Positions 8,808-17,681 are shown, numbered from the stretch's first letter. The stretch is 64,000 bases of DNA from Bacillota bacterium (GCA_023390815.1 JAEWCC010000049.1:1-64000), one strand, 5' to 3'. Numbers and translations are program-made. Notes: a model not told the origin generated them from the sequence alone.

Positions 8808-9791
8808 CTAGATGTCCTCAACCACTTTTTTGGGCACCTTGGAAAACAGCGGTGAAACCGATTCCTTCTCGTGGATACGCAGCACAGCTTCGGCAAACAG
8901 CGGCGCAACGGACACCGTGACAAACTTCTTGCTCTTGGCGAGGTACGGGTTCTGCACGCTGTCCGTACCGATAAGCATTTCGATCGGGCTGTCCTCAATC
9001 GCCTTGACGCCCTTGTCCCGAACAATCACATGCGACAGGCACGCAATGATGCGCTTCGCGCCGTTTTTCTTCAGGGTGTTCGCCATATCGACGAGCGTCC
9101 CGCCCGAAACGGAGAAGTCGTCTACGATCATGCAGTTCTTGCCTTCCACGTCGCCGATAACCGTGAGAATATGCGCCTGCTCGTCGTGGCCGTAGCGCTC
9201 CTTGTCGCCGATCGCGACGGGCACGTGCAGATAGTCGGCATATTTACGGGCCGTTTTGGCGTAGCCCGCATCGGGCGATACCACTACGATATCCTTCATA
9301 ATATCGAGACCCTTTACATATTCGCACATGATGGGCAGCGAGAGCAGGTGATCGACCGGCTTCTTAAAGAACCCCTGCACCTGCGGGCTGTGAAGGTCCA
9401 TCACCACAATACGGTCCGCGCCGGCAAGCTCGATGCTTTCAGCACATACGCGGGCGCGGATGGACACGCGCGGCTCATCCTTCTTATCGCCCTTGGCATA
9501 TGAAAAGTACGGGATCAGCGCAGTAACCGAGTTGGCGGACGCGCGCTTTAAGGCGTCCATCCAAAACAATATCTCTACAAATTCACTGTTGGGGTTCATG
9601 CCAACGGGCTGAACGACGTAAACATCCTTATTGCGCACCGTTTCTTTAATACGCAGGAATATGTTTCCGTCGGAGAACGTGATGACTTCCGAGTCGCCAG
9701 GCGAGTTGCCCAGGTATTTACACATTTTTTTGGCAAAGGGAATACCGGACGAACCCGCGAATATCTTGATGTCGCTGTCAAAGGAATTCAA
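8808..9791 (-). CDS. prs: Ribose-phosphate pyrophosphokinase, divergent subfamily
   Basis: Makes PRPP from ribose 5-phosphate and ATP, feeding purine, pyrimidine, NAD, His and Trp synthesis. 327 residues with the family core DALKRASANSVTALIPYF, DLHSPQVQGFF-PVDHL and IGDVEGKN. Several canonical stretches differ: the PRPP-binding loop is VDDFSVSGGT rather than VDDMIDTGGT-like, the catalytic flexible loop reads DKER instead of DKRR (Lys and second Arg kept), and the PDxGGxxRA block is PDAGYAKTARK. I recall a distinct clostridial subfamily with these features, but whether it is the only prs in this genome cannot be told. TTG start with GGGG nine bases upstream; start moderately sure. Confidence 0.88.
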   Translation of the reverse strand: MNSFDSDIKIFAGSSGIPFAKKMCKYLGNSPGDSEVITFSDGNIFLRIKETVRNKDVYVVQPVGMNPNSEFVEILFWMDALKRASANSVTALIPYFSYAKGDKKDEPRVSIRARVCAESIELAGADRIVVMDLHSPQVQGFFKKPVDHLLSLPIMCEYVKGLDIMKDIVVVSPDAGYAKTARKYADYLHVPVAIGDKERYGHDEQAHILTVIGDVEGKNCMIVDDFSVSGGTLVDMANTLKKNGAKRIIACLSHVIVRDKGVKAIEDSPIEMLIGTDSVQNPYLAKSKKFVTVSVAPLFAEAVLRIHEKESVSPLFSKVPKKVVEDI

Positions 9792-9922
9792 TGAATTATA
9801 CCCCGTTTTCCGCCGCAGCGCTGCGGCGCGATATTACGCGGATATTGTAACACTAAACGATCGTACAATCAACAATTTTGCATGATAAAAAATGAACAAG
9901 CGATTCCATTTTTTTCGGGAAT

Positions 9923-10756
9923 TTATACAGACTTCAATGGCACAGCGACGGATGCAAACGCCTTCATGCTTTCGCGCAGGTACGCGCCGCCGCGCTTTTC
10001 CTGCCCCAACGCAATATCCGGCTTGACGTTACCATGAAAATCGCTGCCCGCCGTAACATACAGCCCGCGCGAACGCGCGAGGCTTTCATATTCACGGCAT
10101 TGCCCGTCGGTATGGGACGTATGGTACGCTTCCACTCCCCAGAAACCGAGGTCCTTAAGCTGCGGAAGCAGCGCGTCAAAAGCGCCGGGCGCCATCAACC
10201 CCGGATGCGCTATCACGGCAAGTCCGCCCGCGCCATTGATCAGCCGCGCCGCATCCCCCACGCCGATTTTTTCGTAGGGCACATAATAAGGCGAGTGGTT
10301 GGATAGAAATTTCGAAAACGCATCGGCAATATCCGTTGCATAACGCTTGCGTACCAGCGCTTCGGCGATATGCGCACGGCCCACGATATCGCCCGAAAAT
10401 ACAAGGTCGCTCATCGCAACGTCCATACCGCCTGCCCGCAGCTTTTCGAGAATCTGTTCGGCGCGGCGAATCCGCGCTTTCGACGCATTCGTGATATGGC
10501 CGATAACGCCTTGATCCTGCCAGTCGATACCGAGACCCAGTACGTGTACCGAGCCGCCCTCATACCGCGTTCCCAGCTCGATCCCGGCGTAGATGGGTAC
10601 GCCGTAGTTTTTTCCGACGATTTCACCAAAGCCGCGGCACTCGTCGTGATCGGTGATTGCAACCGCGATGCCCTCCCGTGCGGCGATCTGCGCCACCTCC
10701 GCGGGCGTCCGGTCGCCGTCAGACCAGGTGGTGTGCGCGTGCAGGTCGTATCTCAT
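9923..10756 (-). CDS. PHP-domain metal-dependent phosphoesterase
   Basis: A 277-residue PHP-superfamily protein. Metal-ligand motifs are in order: DLHAHTTWSDG at the N terminus, ITDHDE (about 34), an insertion, VIAHPG and GSDFHGN near the C terminus. Relatives include YciV/RnmAM-type nucleotide or RNA phosphatases, but the substrate here is not determined. The start overlaps the stop of the upstream thioesterase gene (ATGA), so it is the last gene of a four-gene unit with a PBP, a GNAT and the thioesterase. Confidence 0.88.
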   Translation of the reverse strand: MRYDLHAHTTWSDGDRTPAEVAQIAAREGIAVAITDHDECRGFGEIVGKNYGVPIYAGIELGTRYEGGSVHVLGLGIDWQDQGVIGHITNASKARIRRAEQILEKLRAGGMDVAMSDLVFSGDIVGRAHIAEALVRKRYATDIADAFSKFLSNHSPYYVPYEKIGVGDAARLINGAGGLAVIAHPGLMAPGAFDALLPQLKDLGFWGVEAYHTSHTDGQCREYESLARSRGLYVTAGSDFHGNVKPDIALGQEKRGGAYLRESMKAFASVAVPLKSV

Positions 10757-11157
10757 CCCTTTGCCTGCGCTTTGGCCTGCGCCTTCGCCATAAATTTAGC
10801 TTCGTCGATGATCATTCGTGTGTGTTGCGCCTCGCCGATCTTTTCCTTCTCGTCGTATGCGATAATATCGAACGTGAGTCTGCGCCCTTCCACCGCAACG
10901 AGCTCTGCCTGCGCCCATACCTTAAAACCGACCGGCGTCGCGGCAATATGCTGCGTGTCGATGCGTATGCCCACCGTGGACTGTCCTTCCGGCAGCTGCG
11001 GCTGCACTGCATTCACCGCCGCACATTCCATCAGCGCGATCATGCAGGGCGTGGCAAATACTTCGGCCAGTCCGCTTGCCACCGCCTTCGCCGTATCCTC
11101 AAATTGAACCGTTTTCTCTGCTTTTGCGGCGAGCCCGCATTCCAAAGCTTTATCCAT
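10753..11157 (-). CDS. FlK-like hotdog-fold acyl-CoA thioesterase
   Basis: About 134 residues resembling the fluoroacetyl-CoA thioesterase family: an N-terminal TVQFEDTAKAV segment, AEVFATPCMIALMECAA and a core TVGIRIDTQHIAATPVGFKVWAQAEL, typical of a single hotdog domain. These proteins are often annotated as generic thioesterases; the substrate is unknown and fluoroacetyl-CoA is not implied. The C terminus is an unusual run of AKAQ repeats. The ATG at 11157 is chosen because the domain starts there; upstream in-frame codons fall in the GNAT gene. Overlaps the PHP gene by 4 bases. Confidence 0.85.
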   Translation of the reverse strand: MDKALECGLAAKAEKTVQFEDTAKAVASGLAEVFATPCMIALMECAAVNAVQPQLPEGQSTVGIRIDTQHIAATPVGFKVWAQAELVAVEGRRLTFDIIAYDEKEKIGEAQHTRMIIDEAKFMAKAQAKAQAKG

Positions 11158-11167
11158 TCGCCATCTC

Positions 11168-11632
11168 CTATTGCTGATGTCCACAGGCCGACGGGTATAC
11201 GACCTCGTCCTTGTTAAGCCGCATCTCAATGCGCGGCCTTCCCGCCTCCATATATTCTTCCCCAACCGATTTAAAACCGAACTTCGCGTAAAGCGAAGCA
11301 ATGTACGTCTGTGCGCTCACAGTCAGCGTTTCCGCGCCCGAGGCAAACGCCTTATAGACCAGCAGCCGAAGCGAGAGATCGCCAATCAGCTGGCCGCGAT
11401 ATGGCTTTCGCACCGCGAGGTGCCCGATCCGAAAAACTTTTCCGTCATGCCAGATGCGGCCCGTAGCGGCAGGTGCTTCCTCCACGTATACCATCAAATG
11501 AAGCGCGGAGGAATCGAGATCGTCGAACTCCCCGGCTTCAGGGGCTCCCTGCTCCTCCACAAACACTTCACGCCGTATGGCCAAAGGCTCGGAGATATCC
11601 TCGTTTCCGGGTAAAAATACGCTTGTGATCAT
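11168..11632 (-). CDS. GNAT-family N-acetyltransferase
   Basis: 154-residue acetyl-CoA-dependent acetyltransferase with the ElaA/YjcF-like start (IRREVFVEEQGAPEAGEFDDLD) and acetyl-CoA-binding core IGHLAVRKPYRGQLIGDLSL, followed by LTVSAQTYIASLYAKFGFKSVGEEYMEAGRPRIEM, which is diagnostic for the YjcF-type subgroup. Substrate unknown. CAGGAGC precedes the ATG. It sits between the PBP gene (27 bases upstream) and the thioesterase (10 bases downstream). Confidence 0.88.
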   Translation of the reverse strand: MITSVFLPGNEDISEPLAIRREVFVEEQGAPEAGEFDDLDSSALHLMVYVEEAPAATGRIWHDGKVFRIGHLAVRKPYRGQLIGDLSLRLLVYKAFASGAETLTVSAQTYIASLYAKFGFKSVGEEYMEAGRPRIEMRLNKDEVVYPSACGHQQ

Positions 11633-11659
11633 AAAAATGCTCCTGTTATGTCGATTTGG

Positions 11660-13705
11660 TTAAGGCCTCAACAGACGTTTTGCAATCTCAAATTTAACGG
11701 AACCTTCGCCTTCCGCGACGTCCACCATGACCACCACGAGACGGTCGTAGCTGCCGTCCACCCAGTAGCCCGCAAACCACGACGCCTCGCGCGATTTACC
11801 CTCTTTCTCCGCGGTACCCGTCTTGCCCGCAATCGTGACGCCCGGCACGCGGGCTCCCCGGCCCGAGCCGGAGGACACCACCGCTTCCAGCATCGGCTCC
11901 AGCGTATCAAGGCTGCTCTGCGATATCGCATCCTCAATCCAGACCTTCGGGTCATGCTGTGTTACCGTCACATATTCCAGGCCCTCCGTGCGGCACAGCT
12001 TTTCCACCAGAACGGGCTGCATCATATCGCCTGTTCCGTTCGCAAAAGCCGTATACATCGCCGCCACCTGAATGGGTGCCACAAGCAGCTCTCCCTGCCC
12101 GTACCCCATATCCGCCAGCAGACGCCGGGACATTGTACTGTTGACCAGATTGGCTTCTCCGACAGGAAGGTCGAAAGGAGCCGCCTCTTCAAAGCCTATG
12201 CGCGAGAGGTAATCCAGATACGTGCCTTCGCCCATCTTCATGGCAGTCCATGCGAAATAGATGTTGTCCGAATTGGTCAGCGCGTTCAAAAGCTTGAGCG
12301 GCGTACCGGAGTCATCGATACGCGTGATGGGCTGCCATGTCCAACCCGCTTCGTCCGGCTTCCACTTGTTGTCCACAATGGTTCCCGTAAACACCGTATC
12401 CGGCGTGATCGCGCCTGATTCAAGCGCGGCGGTGGCGGTGAACGGCTTGATCACACTGCCCGGGGGATAGAGCCCCTGCGTGGCGCGCGGATAAAGCGGA
12501 TCATTCTCATCATTGTTCAGCGTGTCCCATTCCGCCTTTGAAAGCGGGAACGTGAAGATGTTGTCGTCATAGGAGGGATACGAGGCAATGGCCTGAACAC
12601 TGCCGGTCGAAGCGTCCATCACGATCGCAATGCCCTTTTCGCCTGCCGCCAGATCGAGGTTCTGGCTCAGCGCGTCGTATGCCTCCTGCTGCAGCTCCGG
12701 ATCGATGGCCGTGCGCAGGTCCTGTCCTTCTTCCATGGGGTCTTCCCACAGCGTACGGACGTTGTCGCCCCATTTGTTCTCGATATATACGATCTTGCCG
12801 TCCTTGCCGCGAAGCTCATCCTCATAAGCCGCTTCCAGCCCCGTAACGCCCTTGCGCTCCGATGTGCTGTAGCCTTCGTCATCCTCGTCCGCGAATTGCG
12901 TATAACCCACCATGTGGGCAGCCGCCTCGCCCAACGGGTAGTCGCGGATCGGCGTATACAGCTTGTCGTCAATACCGAGGCCTGGCACGGCAAGTATGCT
13001 TGTGCGCTGCGCTTCCGTAAGCTCGCCCTGAAAGAATGCGCCGAGCGAGACGACGTTGTATTCCTTTTCCACCGCTTTATTGAATTTCTCCACAATCTCT
13101 GTTTCTGTAAGGCCCGTGACGGGGGATACAGCGTTCACCACGGCTTTGATGTCCTGTACCTTCGTGACGTCCATATAGATCGTGTCCGCAAACGAATTGG
13201 ATGCGAGCAGTGTACCGTCCGCCGCGAATATTTCGCCGCGCTGCGCGTGTTGCGTACGGATCAGTACGCTGCAGCCTTCCTCCATCTCGGGGAATATCAG
13301 CGAATAGTCCCAGAGCACGTGGCGTTTGCCCTCTTCCACACGGCTTTTCAGTGTAAAGCTGTTCGTGAAATCGCCGTAGTCCTTGGTTTTGTAGGTGGCG
13401 GTATAGGTGCAGGTCCCGTTATCGTCCGGCTCACTTACGTTCTCAATCACAATCTGTGTCACGCCGAGACCGGAAAATATCGTATTGTATTTGGACACAA
13501 ACGTATCCATCACGGTTTTGTACGCTTCCTCGCCTTTGGCATCCGCCGCGGCTTCGGTGAATGCAAACATCCCGGCATAGTCCATGGCGGTAAAGCAGGA
13601 AAGATAGTCCGATAACTCGTTTGAAGCCGCCGCCCCTCCCGAACAAGCACCGAGCAGCGAAGCGGCAAGAATGATGCATAGCAGTATGCGTAAGGTTTTT
13701 GGCAT
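11660..13705 (-). CDS. Class B penicillin-binding protein with MecA_N domain
   Basis: Lipid-anchored transpeptidase that cross-links peptidoglycan. Signal peptide with lipobox LLGAC (Cys21), an NTF2-like MecA_N domain (about 30-140), PBP dimerisation domain (about 150-310) and transpeptidase domain (about 350-680) with the three active-site motifs S417-V-I-K420, S479-D-N and K628-T-G. This architecture matches low-affinity PBPs such as PBP2a/PBP5fm and B. subtilis PBP3. No signal peptide transmembrane stop follows, so attachment is probably via the lipidated Cys. A TATAAT lies about 15 bases before the start and GGAGG is present. First gene of a four-gene operon. Confidence 0.93.
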   Translation of the reverse strand: MPKTLRILLCIILAASLLGACSGGAAASNELSDYLSCFTAMDYAGMFAFTEAAADAKGEEAYKTVMDTFVSKYNTIFSGLGVTQIVIENVSEPDDNGTCTYTATYKTKDYGDFTNSFTLKSRVEEGKRHVLWDYSLIFPEMEEGCSVLIRTQHAQRGEIFAADGTLLASNSFADTIYMDVTKVQDIKAVVNAVSPVTGLTETEIVEKFNKAVEKEYNVVSLGAFFQGELTEAQRTSILAVPGLGIDDKLYTPIRDYPLGEAAAHMVGYTQFADEDDEGYSTSERKGVTGLEAAYEDELRGKDGKIVYIENKWGDNVRTLWEDPMEEGQDLRTAIDPELQQEAYDALSQNLDLAAGEKGIAIVMDASTGSVQAIASYPSYDDNIFTFPLSKAEWDTLNNDENDPLYPRATQGLYPPGSVIKPFTATAALESGAITPDTVFTGTIVDNKWKPDEAGWTWQPITRIDDSGTPLKLLNALTNSDNIYFAWTAMKMGEGTYLDYLSRIGFEEAAPFDLPVGEANLVNSTMSRRLLADMGYGQGELLVAPIQVAAMYTAFANGTGDMMQPVLVEKLCRTEGLEYVTVTQHDPKVWIEDAISQSSLDTLEPMLEAVVSSGSGRGARVPGVTIAGKTGTAEKEGKSREASWFAGYWVDGSYDRLVVVMVDVAEGEGSVKFEIAKRLLRP

Positions 13706-13796
13706 GGTCTTCCTCCATGTGCTATTATACTATGCACCGGGCAAAGTTGTACAGGGAACAAATGGCTTGAATTTTGAACATATACCGATTCGTCGA

Positions 13797-13835
13797 ACCA
13801 ATAAAACACCCCGCGGACTGGTTGCCCAAGCGGGG
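13797..13835 (-). terminator. Terminator of the 13.9-16 kb operon
   Basis: CCCCGC (13809-13814) pairs with GCGGGG (13830-13835); on the minus strand the stem is followed by TGTTTTATTGG, 35 bases after the lipoprotein stop. Confidence 0.65.
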
Positions 13836-13869
13836 CTAAATGTACTTCTGGTATTATGGTTCGCAGTGA

Positions 13870-14799
13870 TCAAGCATTGCCCATCGCGTTCGGATTCTCC
13901 AGCGTAACCATTTGCGCTTCCACGATCCCGTTTTCGCCTGTAAACCGTACATTGAAAAAGGCTTCATCCGGTTTAATCAGCGTCCGCTTGACGATTGCCT
14001 TTCCTTCGTAGTCGGTGCAATGTTCTTCCAGAATCATATAGGCGCAGTCCGGCAGCACCGTGATCGATTCGGGGATAGCACCCTTTGTGATTTCCGTTTG
14101 CGCGATCATCAGATCGTTTTCATCCATCTGCTTGAGCACGACCTTTTGATTGGTATTGAGGCTTTCAGCCTTAATCTCCACCCCCATCGTGTGGCTGGTC
14201 TCTACGCCGTCCACGGTTTCTGTTGAAGTCTCAGAAATCGTCATCGTCATACTATTGCCCTCTCCCATCGAATCAGTAAACGTCCCTGTGCCGGGCACCA
14301 TATAAACTTCGCCATTGGGCGTCTGGTATACCGGGTTTGGATACAACGAGAAGCTGGATCGGTGAACATCGAAATAGATCGTGCCGGACAGATGGGTATC
14401 GTTTGTGCCTACGTTCGTTTTTGTATCCTGGAACGGTCCCTCCACCACCGAGGAAGTATATTGGCTTCCGTCCGATTGATCCTCCTTTGTCATAAAGAAC
14501 TTAAACCCCTCTACACCGTCAAACGTGTAATCCACAAAGCCGTTTTCATCCTTGTGGCGCGTGGCCCAGATGCGCGTCTCGGGAAATTGGAGTTCATTCA
14601 TGTCACCGTTCCAGTTCGGCGGCAGCTCAATCGTCTCGTCCTCGCCCGCGTTCAGATATTCCAGCGTGATGAACACGCCGCACAGGGTATCCTTTCCGCC
14701 CGCCTCCGTTTCTTCGTCCGGAACTGCGAGGCTGCACCCCGCAAGCAGTGTGATCGTCATCAGGGCGGCAAGCGCCGCTGCCCATATTTTACTCTTCAT
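13870..14799 (-). CDS. Predicted lipoprotein of unknown function
   Basis: 309 residues with a signal peptide and lipobox (TLLAGC) and no further membrane segment, so an extracytoplasmic lipid-anchored protein. The mature part is acidic with beta-rich stretches and a motif VYMVPGTGTF; I do not recognise a domain. The second of two consecutive ATGs (14799) has GGAGG six bases upstream. It overlaps the XRE gene by 11 bases and is the last gene of a membrane protein-XRE-lipoprotein operon, which suggests a product of the regulated unit rather than a housekeeping gene. Confidence 0.75.
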   Translation of the reverse strand: MKSKIWAAALAALMTITLLAGCSLAVPDEETEAGGKDTLCGVFITLEYLNAGEDETIELPPNWNGDMNELQFPETRIWATRHKDENGFVDYTFDGVEGFKFFMTKEDQSDGSQYTSSVVEGPFQDTKTNVGTNDTHLSGTIYFDVHRSSFSLYPNPVYQTPNGEVYMVPGTGTFTDSMGEGNSMTMTISETSTETVDGVETSHTMGVEIKAESLNTNQKVVLKQMDENDLMIAQTEITKGAIPESITVLPDCAYMILEEHCTDYEGKAIVKRTLIKPDEAFFNVRFTGENGIVEAQMVTLENPNAMGNA

Positions 14800-15016
14800 C
14801 ATCGTCCTCCAAATGACCGTCAAATTTCAAGATATCGCCCACATCGCACTGCAAGAAGTAGCAGATACGGTTGACCGTGCCAAAACGCACACCCTTGGCT
14901 TTGCCGCTGCGCAGTATCGACAGGTTCGCTTCCGTAATATTCACGAGCGCGCAGAGTTCCTTGGCAGTCATTCCTCTTGCGCGCAACACCTCGTCAAGAT
15001 AGATCCTGATCGCCAT
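14789..15016 (-). CDS. XRE/Cro-type HTH regulator (YozG-like)
   Basis: 75-residue protein made almost only of a helix-turn-helix: RIYLDEVLRARGMTAKELCALVNITEANLSILRSGKAKGVRFGTVNRICYFLQCDVGDIL. Short regulators of this kind are regularly encoded next to DUF2975-type membrane proteins, as here. GAGAGG precedes the ATG. The two palindromes upstream of the operon (16005-16062) are the obvious candidate binding sites; that link is inferred from position only. Confidence 0.88.
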   Translation of the reverse strand: MAIRIYLDEVLRARGMTAKELCALVNITEANLSILRSGKAKGVRFGTVNRICYFLQCDVGDILKFDGHLEDDDEE

Positions 15017-15026
15017 CGTATACCTC

Positions 15027-15995
15027 TCAGATAAACATCTGGTTATCCTGTTTGAGCTCCCGGCTGGCCACGAAGAACCGCGCCATCAGCAGCGCCGCCA
15101 ATGCCACGACGATGGCATCCAGCGGCAGCGTCGCAAGAAAGTCTGCATTCACCAGTGATCCTGCGAATACGATCTGCGCGAGGTTCAGCGCGATAATACA
15201 CAGCAGTATCGCCGCCACCGTCTTTTTGGCGAAAGACGCGAGCTTCTTTGCGGTATTCACCGTGTCCTCGCCGTACCGGTCCTCGATCAGATGCCTGCAG
15301 AGCCGCATCGCCAGCAAAAAGATCGCCACCGACATTATCTGAGGCAGCTGTGTGAGTACATAGCGCAGCAGCACAAAGAAATTGGTCATCCCCAGCGACA
15401 CGGACGGGTCGGTGTTGCCGGCTTGTATCGCCGCAAGCTTCGTCCTCACGTCACCAACACCGATATAGCTGATACTGAATACCACGATGACGGCCATGAC
15501 GGCCAGCAGCACGCGCAACGCCTTAAGCAGTGCTTCCGTATTGGTGCCATCCGCCCGGCGCATCAGCCGCAACACGAGATAGCCGATGAGTATGGCGTAG
15601 AACGCGCCGCCCAGCACCGCCTTGCCGAAATCCGCCGTGACAAAGCAGGGGATACGCGTCAGCAGCGCGGGGTTAACCATCCTGTACATCATGTAAAAAG
15701 CAAAGCCGCTCATGAGTGCAAGCAGCCCATCCTCCGCCCTGAACTTACGCTTTTTCAGCCGCAATACAATGAACACGAGCGGCACGGCGCACAGCACGGC
15801 ATAGAGGATAATGGCGGCGATATTGCCCGGCACGCCCGAGAGCGACAAGCCGCGAAGCAGAGTGCCCAACTGTGCGAACGGGAACTGCGCGATCGCGAGA
15901 TAGACGCCACCCCTTGGGGGTTCAAACGCCAGCGCCGCAATGACGCCCAAAACGGCTTCTATAACCAATATCAGAATGAACTTCCGGTTCTTCAT
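15027..15995 (-). CDS. Multi-pass membrane protein, DUF2975-like C-terminal half
   Basis: 322 residues with about eight hydrophobic segments. The C-terminal half resembles DUF2975 proteins (four membrane helices ending in a short charged tail, here ARFFVASRELKQDNQMFI) and is followed after 10 bases by the XRE gene, the usual partner. The N-terminal half adds extra membrane helices not typical of the 150-170 residue DUF2975 family, so this may be an internally extended or duplicated member. The molecular role of the family is unknown. Start ATG has GAGGTAGG upstream and lies 10 bases from the first palindrome. Confidence 0.75.
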   Translation of the reverse strand: MKNRKFILILVIEAVLGVIAALAFEPPRGGVYLAIAQFPFAQLGTLLRGLSLSGVPGNIAAIILYAVLCAVPLVFIVLRLKKRKFRAEDGLLALMSGFAFYMMYRMVNPALLTRIPCFVTADFGKAVLGGAFYAILIGYLVLRLMRRADGTNTEALLKALRVLLAVMAVIVVFSISYIGVGDVRTKLAAIQAGNTDPSVSLGMTNFFVLLRYVLTQLPQIMSVAIFLLAMRLCRHLIEDRYGEDTVNTAKKLASFAKKTVAAILLCIIALNLAQIVFAGSLVNADFLATLPLDAIVVALAALLMARFFVASRELKQDNQMFI

Positions 15996-16004
15996 ATCCT
16001 ACCT

Positions 16005-16062
16005 CATATAATTATTGTCTCACAATAATTATATGCAGAAAATTATTGTCTGTCAATAATTT
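16005..16062. promoter_or_regulatory. Double palindromic operator upstream of the membrane protein/XRE operon
   Basis: A perfect inverted repeat with 14-base arms (CATATAATTATTGT, 16005-16018, and its complement 16022-16035) and 3-base spacer is followed by a second, AAATTATTG (16040-16048) / CAATAATTT (16054-16062). Both share TTATTG-N5-CAATAA and their centres are 31 bp apart, about three helical turns. They cover the space between the minus-strand operon and the plus-strand lipoprotein gene. Confidence 0.7.
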
Positions 16063-16162
16063 ATTTCAGACAACCAAATCTAATATCAAAATGTCTATTA
16101 ATATTTTCATACTTAATAAAAATTGGTACAATATAACTACCATTATTTCGGGAGGCCTATCA

Positions 16163-17103
16163 ATGAAAACCAAAAGAACAATCGCGGTATTCGTTTTCTT
16201 CCTGATTATTGTTTTTCTGGTTGGCTGTAGAACCCCATTCCCAAAGGAGTCACTTGTAGCAGTCTGGGACTTCGAAACGCAGATAGAATTATATGACGGT
16301 GAGTTGATTGCCGAAAAGAACGCTTTAGGGATTGATTTCAGTAAATGGGATCAAATCAAAAGCGTTTCTGCGGGCGGATTTTATCTGGGCGGAATCAAAG
16401 AGGACGGCACTGTTATTATTACCGACTTTACAGGCAACGACCTTGATGTTGGGAGTTGGAGAAACATCAGTATGTTAGAGTTAACGCTGTTCTCCGCATA
16501 TGGCTTATGCGAAGATGGTACGATTATATCTTCATCAATGAATACGGAATTTGAGGATGAAATTGATAAAGAAGTATCATCATGGTCAGACATTGTCTAT
16601 ATTGATGCCCTGATTTCGGAATTGTTGGTGTGCAAAGAAGCGGGAGGGTCCTAGTCGCCCTGAGCTTGCTTCCGGTTTCCTACGAAGAACAACTTGTGCA
16701 AGATATAAACCAATGGACAGACATTACAATGGTTTGCATTTCAAATGCAGGCTATAGAGCCAGAATTATAGGGCTTAAAGAAAATGGTGAAATTATTGAA
16801 GTGCAAACCGAAATTTCTTCAAAATATCAGCTGGACTCATATGAACAATTGAATGGTGCAGTAAAAATATGTGCAGGTGAAGTTTTTACCGCAGGGCTAA
16901 TGCCTGATGGAACATTGAGAGTGGTATGTGGGGGTGACTATGAAGAGGCAATTCTTGACGCCCCAGATGAAGTTGAGTTTATCGACTTGCCCGCGTTGGA
17001 TAACACAAAGGACGTGCTGGATATCAACAGTACAGGGGATGTGTTGATTGTATTAAAGAAAGATGGAACCGTGCTCACAGGCGGTGTTGAATATTTAGAT
17101 TGA
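16163..17103 (+). pseudogene. RCC1-repeat-like lipoprotein gene broken by a frameshift
   Basis: The first part (16163-16654) encodes a signal peptide with lipobox VFLVGC and repeated segments of the form G-x-K/C-E-D-G-T; the second part (open from about 16630 to 17103, one frame earlier) continues the same repeats (GLKENGEIIEV, GLMPDGTLRVV, VLKKDGTVLTGG). Around 16640 the reading KEAGGS-stop becomes K-E-D-G-R-V-L-V if one base is restored, matching the repeat, so a single-base deletion split the gene (or a sequencing error). Intact product would be about 313 residues, resembling beta-propeller RCC1 proteins. GGGAGG precedes the ATG. The region is clearly more AT-rich than its neighbours. Confidence 0.8.
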
Positions 17104-17124
17104 ATATTATTCCTACATAACTAG

Positions 17125-17145
17125 GGGCGGCCCGATGGGCCGCCC
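17125..17145. terminator. Strong hairpin between convergent genes
   Basis: GGGCGGCCC (17125-17133) and GGGCCGCCC (17137-17145) with loop GAT. There is no clear T-tract on either strand, but its place between the broken lipoprotein and ywlE suggests transcript ending. Confidence 0.5.
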
Positions 17146-17192
17146 TGTACACGTCTATTCTATTGCGCCGACATTGCTGTCCTGCTCAAAGT

Positions 17193-17681
17193 CTATTCCT
17201 CTTTTTCCGCTTCGTTTTCCAGCCGCTCCAGCGCCTTTTCGACCGCCTCGGCAATCTGGTCCCGCGCAGCACGATAGTCCTCGATATCCTCGTTGTATGG
17301 GTCCTTGATATCGTAGCCGTTTTCACCCGGATACCCGTCCACGCCCGCGGCAAAACCCAGCAGCGTGTGCATCTTGCTCTCCTCGTCCGGCGCCATGGCC
17401 TCCATCGCTTCGATGTGGTTGGCTTCCATCGCAAGGATCACATCGGCCCACTCGGCCAAGTCCTTATCGAACTGCTGCGCGCGATGGCGTTCAATGTTGA
17501 GACCCACCTCGTCCATCACCTCGATGGCTTCGGGCGTCGCGGGCTCGCCTTCGCACGCAAATGTGCCGGCTGATTTAAACGTAAACTCGTTGTTTTTACT
17601 TCGGTCCGCCGCGTCCTCCGCAAGCTCTTCCGCCATTGGGCTTCTGCATGTATTTCCCGTACATACAAAAAGAACGTTCAT
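17193..17681 (-). CDS. ywlE: Low-molecular-weight phosphatase, YwlE-type protein arginine phosphatase
   Basis: 162 residues with the N-terminal catalytic loop VCTGNTCRSP (C-x5-R-S) and the general-acid DP motif in IKDPYN near the C terminus. Thr after the catalytic Cys is the residue linked to phosphoarginine preference in Bacillus YwlE, and the neighbour upstream is a Sua5/YwlC gene exactly as in the Bacillus ywl cluster; both support arginine phosphatase over tyrosine phosphatase (inference). No McsB or CtsR gene is in the window. GGAGGAG precedes the ATG; 16 bases separate it from tsaC. The C terminus is an acidic, Lys-rich extension. Confidence 0.88.
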   Translation of the reverse strand: MNVLFVCTGNTCRSPMAEELAEDAADRSKNNEFTFKSAGTFACEGEPATPEAIEVMDEVGLNIERHRAQQFDKDLAEWADVILAMEANHIEAMEAMAPDEESKMHTLLGFAAGVDGYPGENGYDIKDPYNEDIEDYRAARDQIAEAVEKALERLENEAEKEE

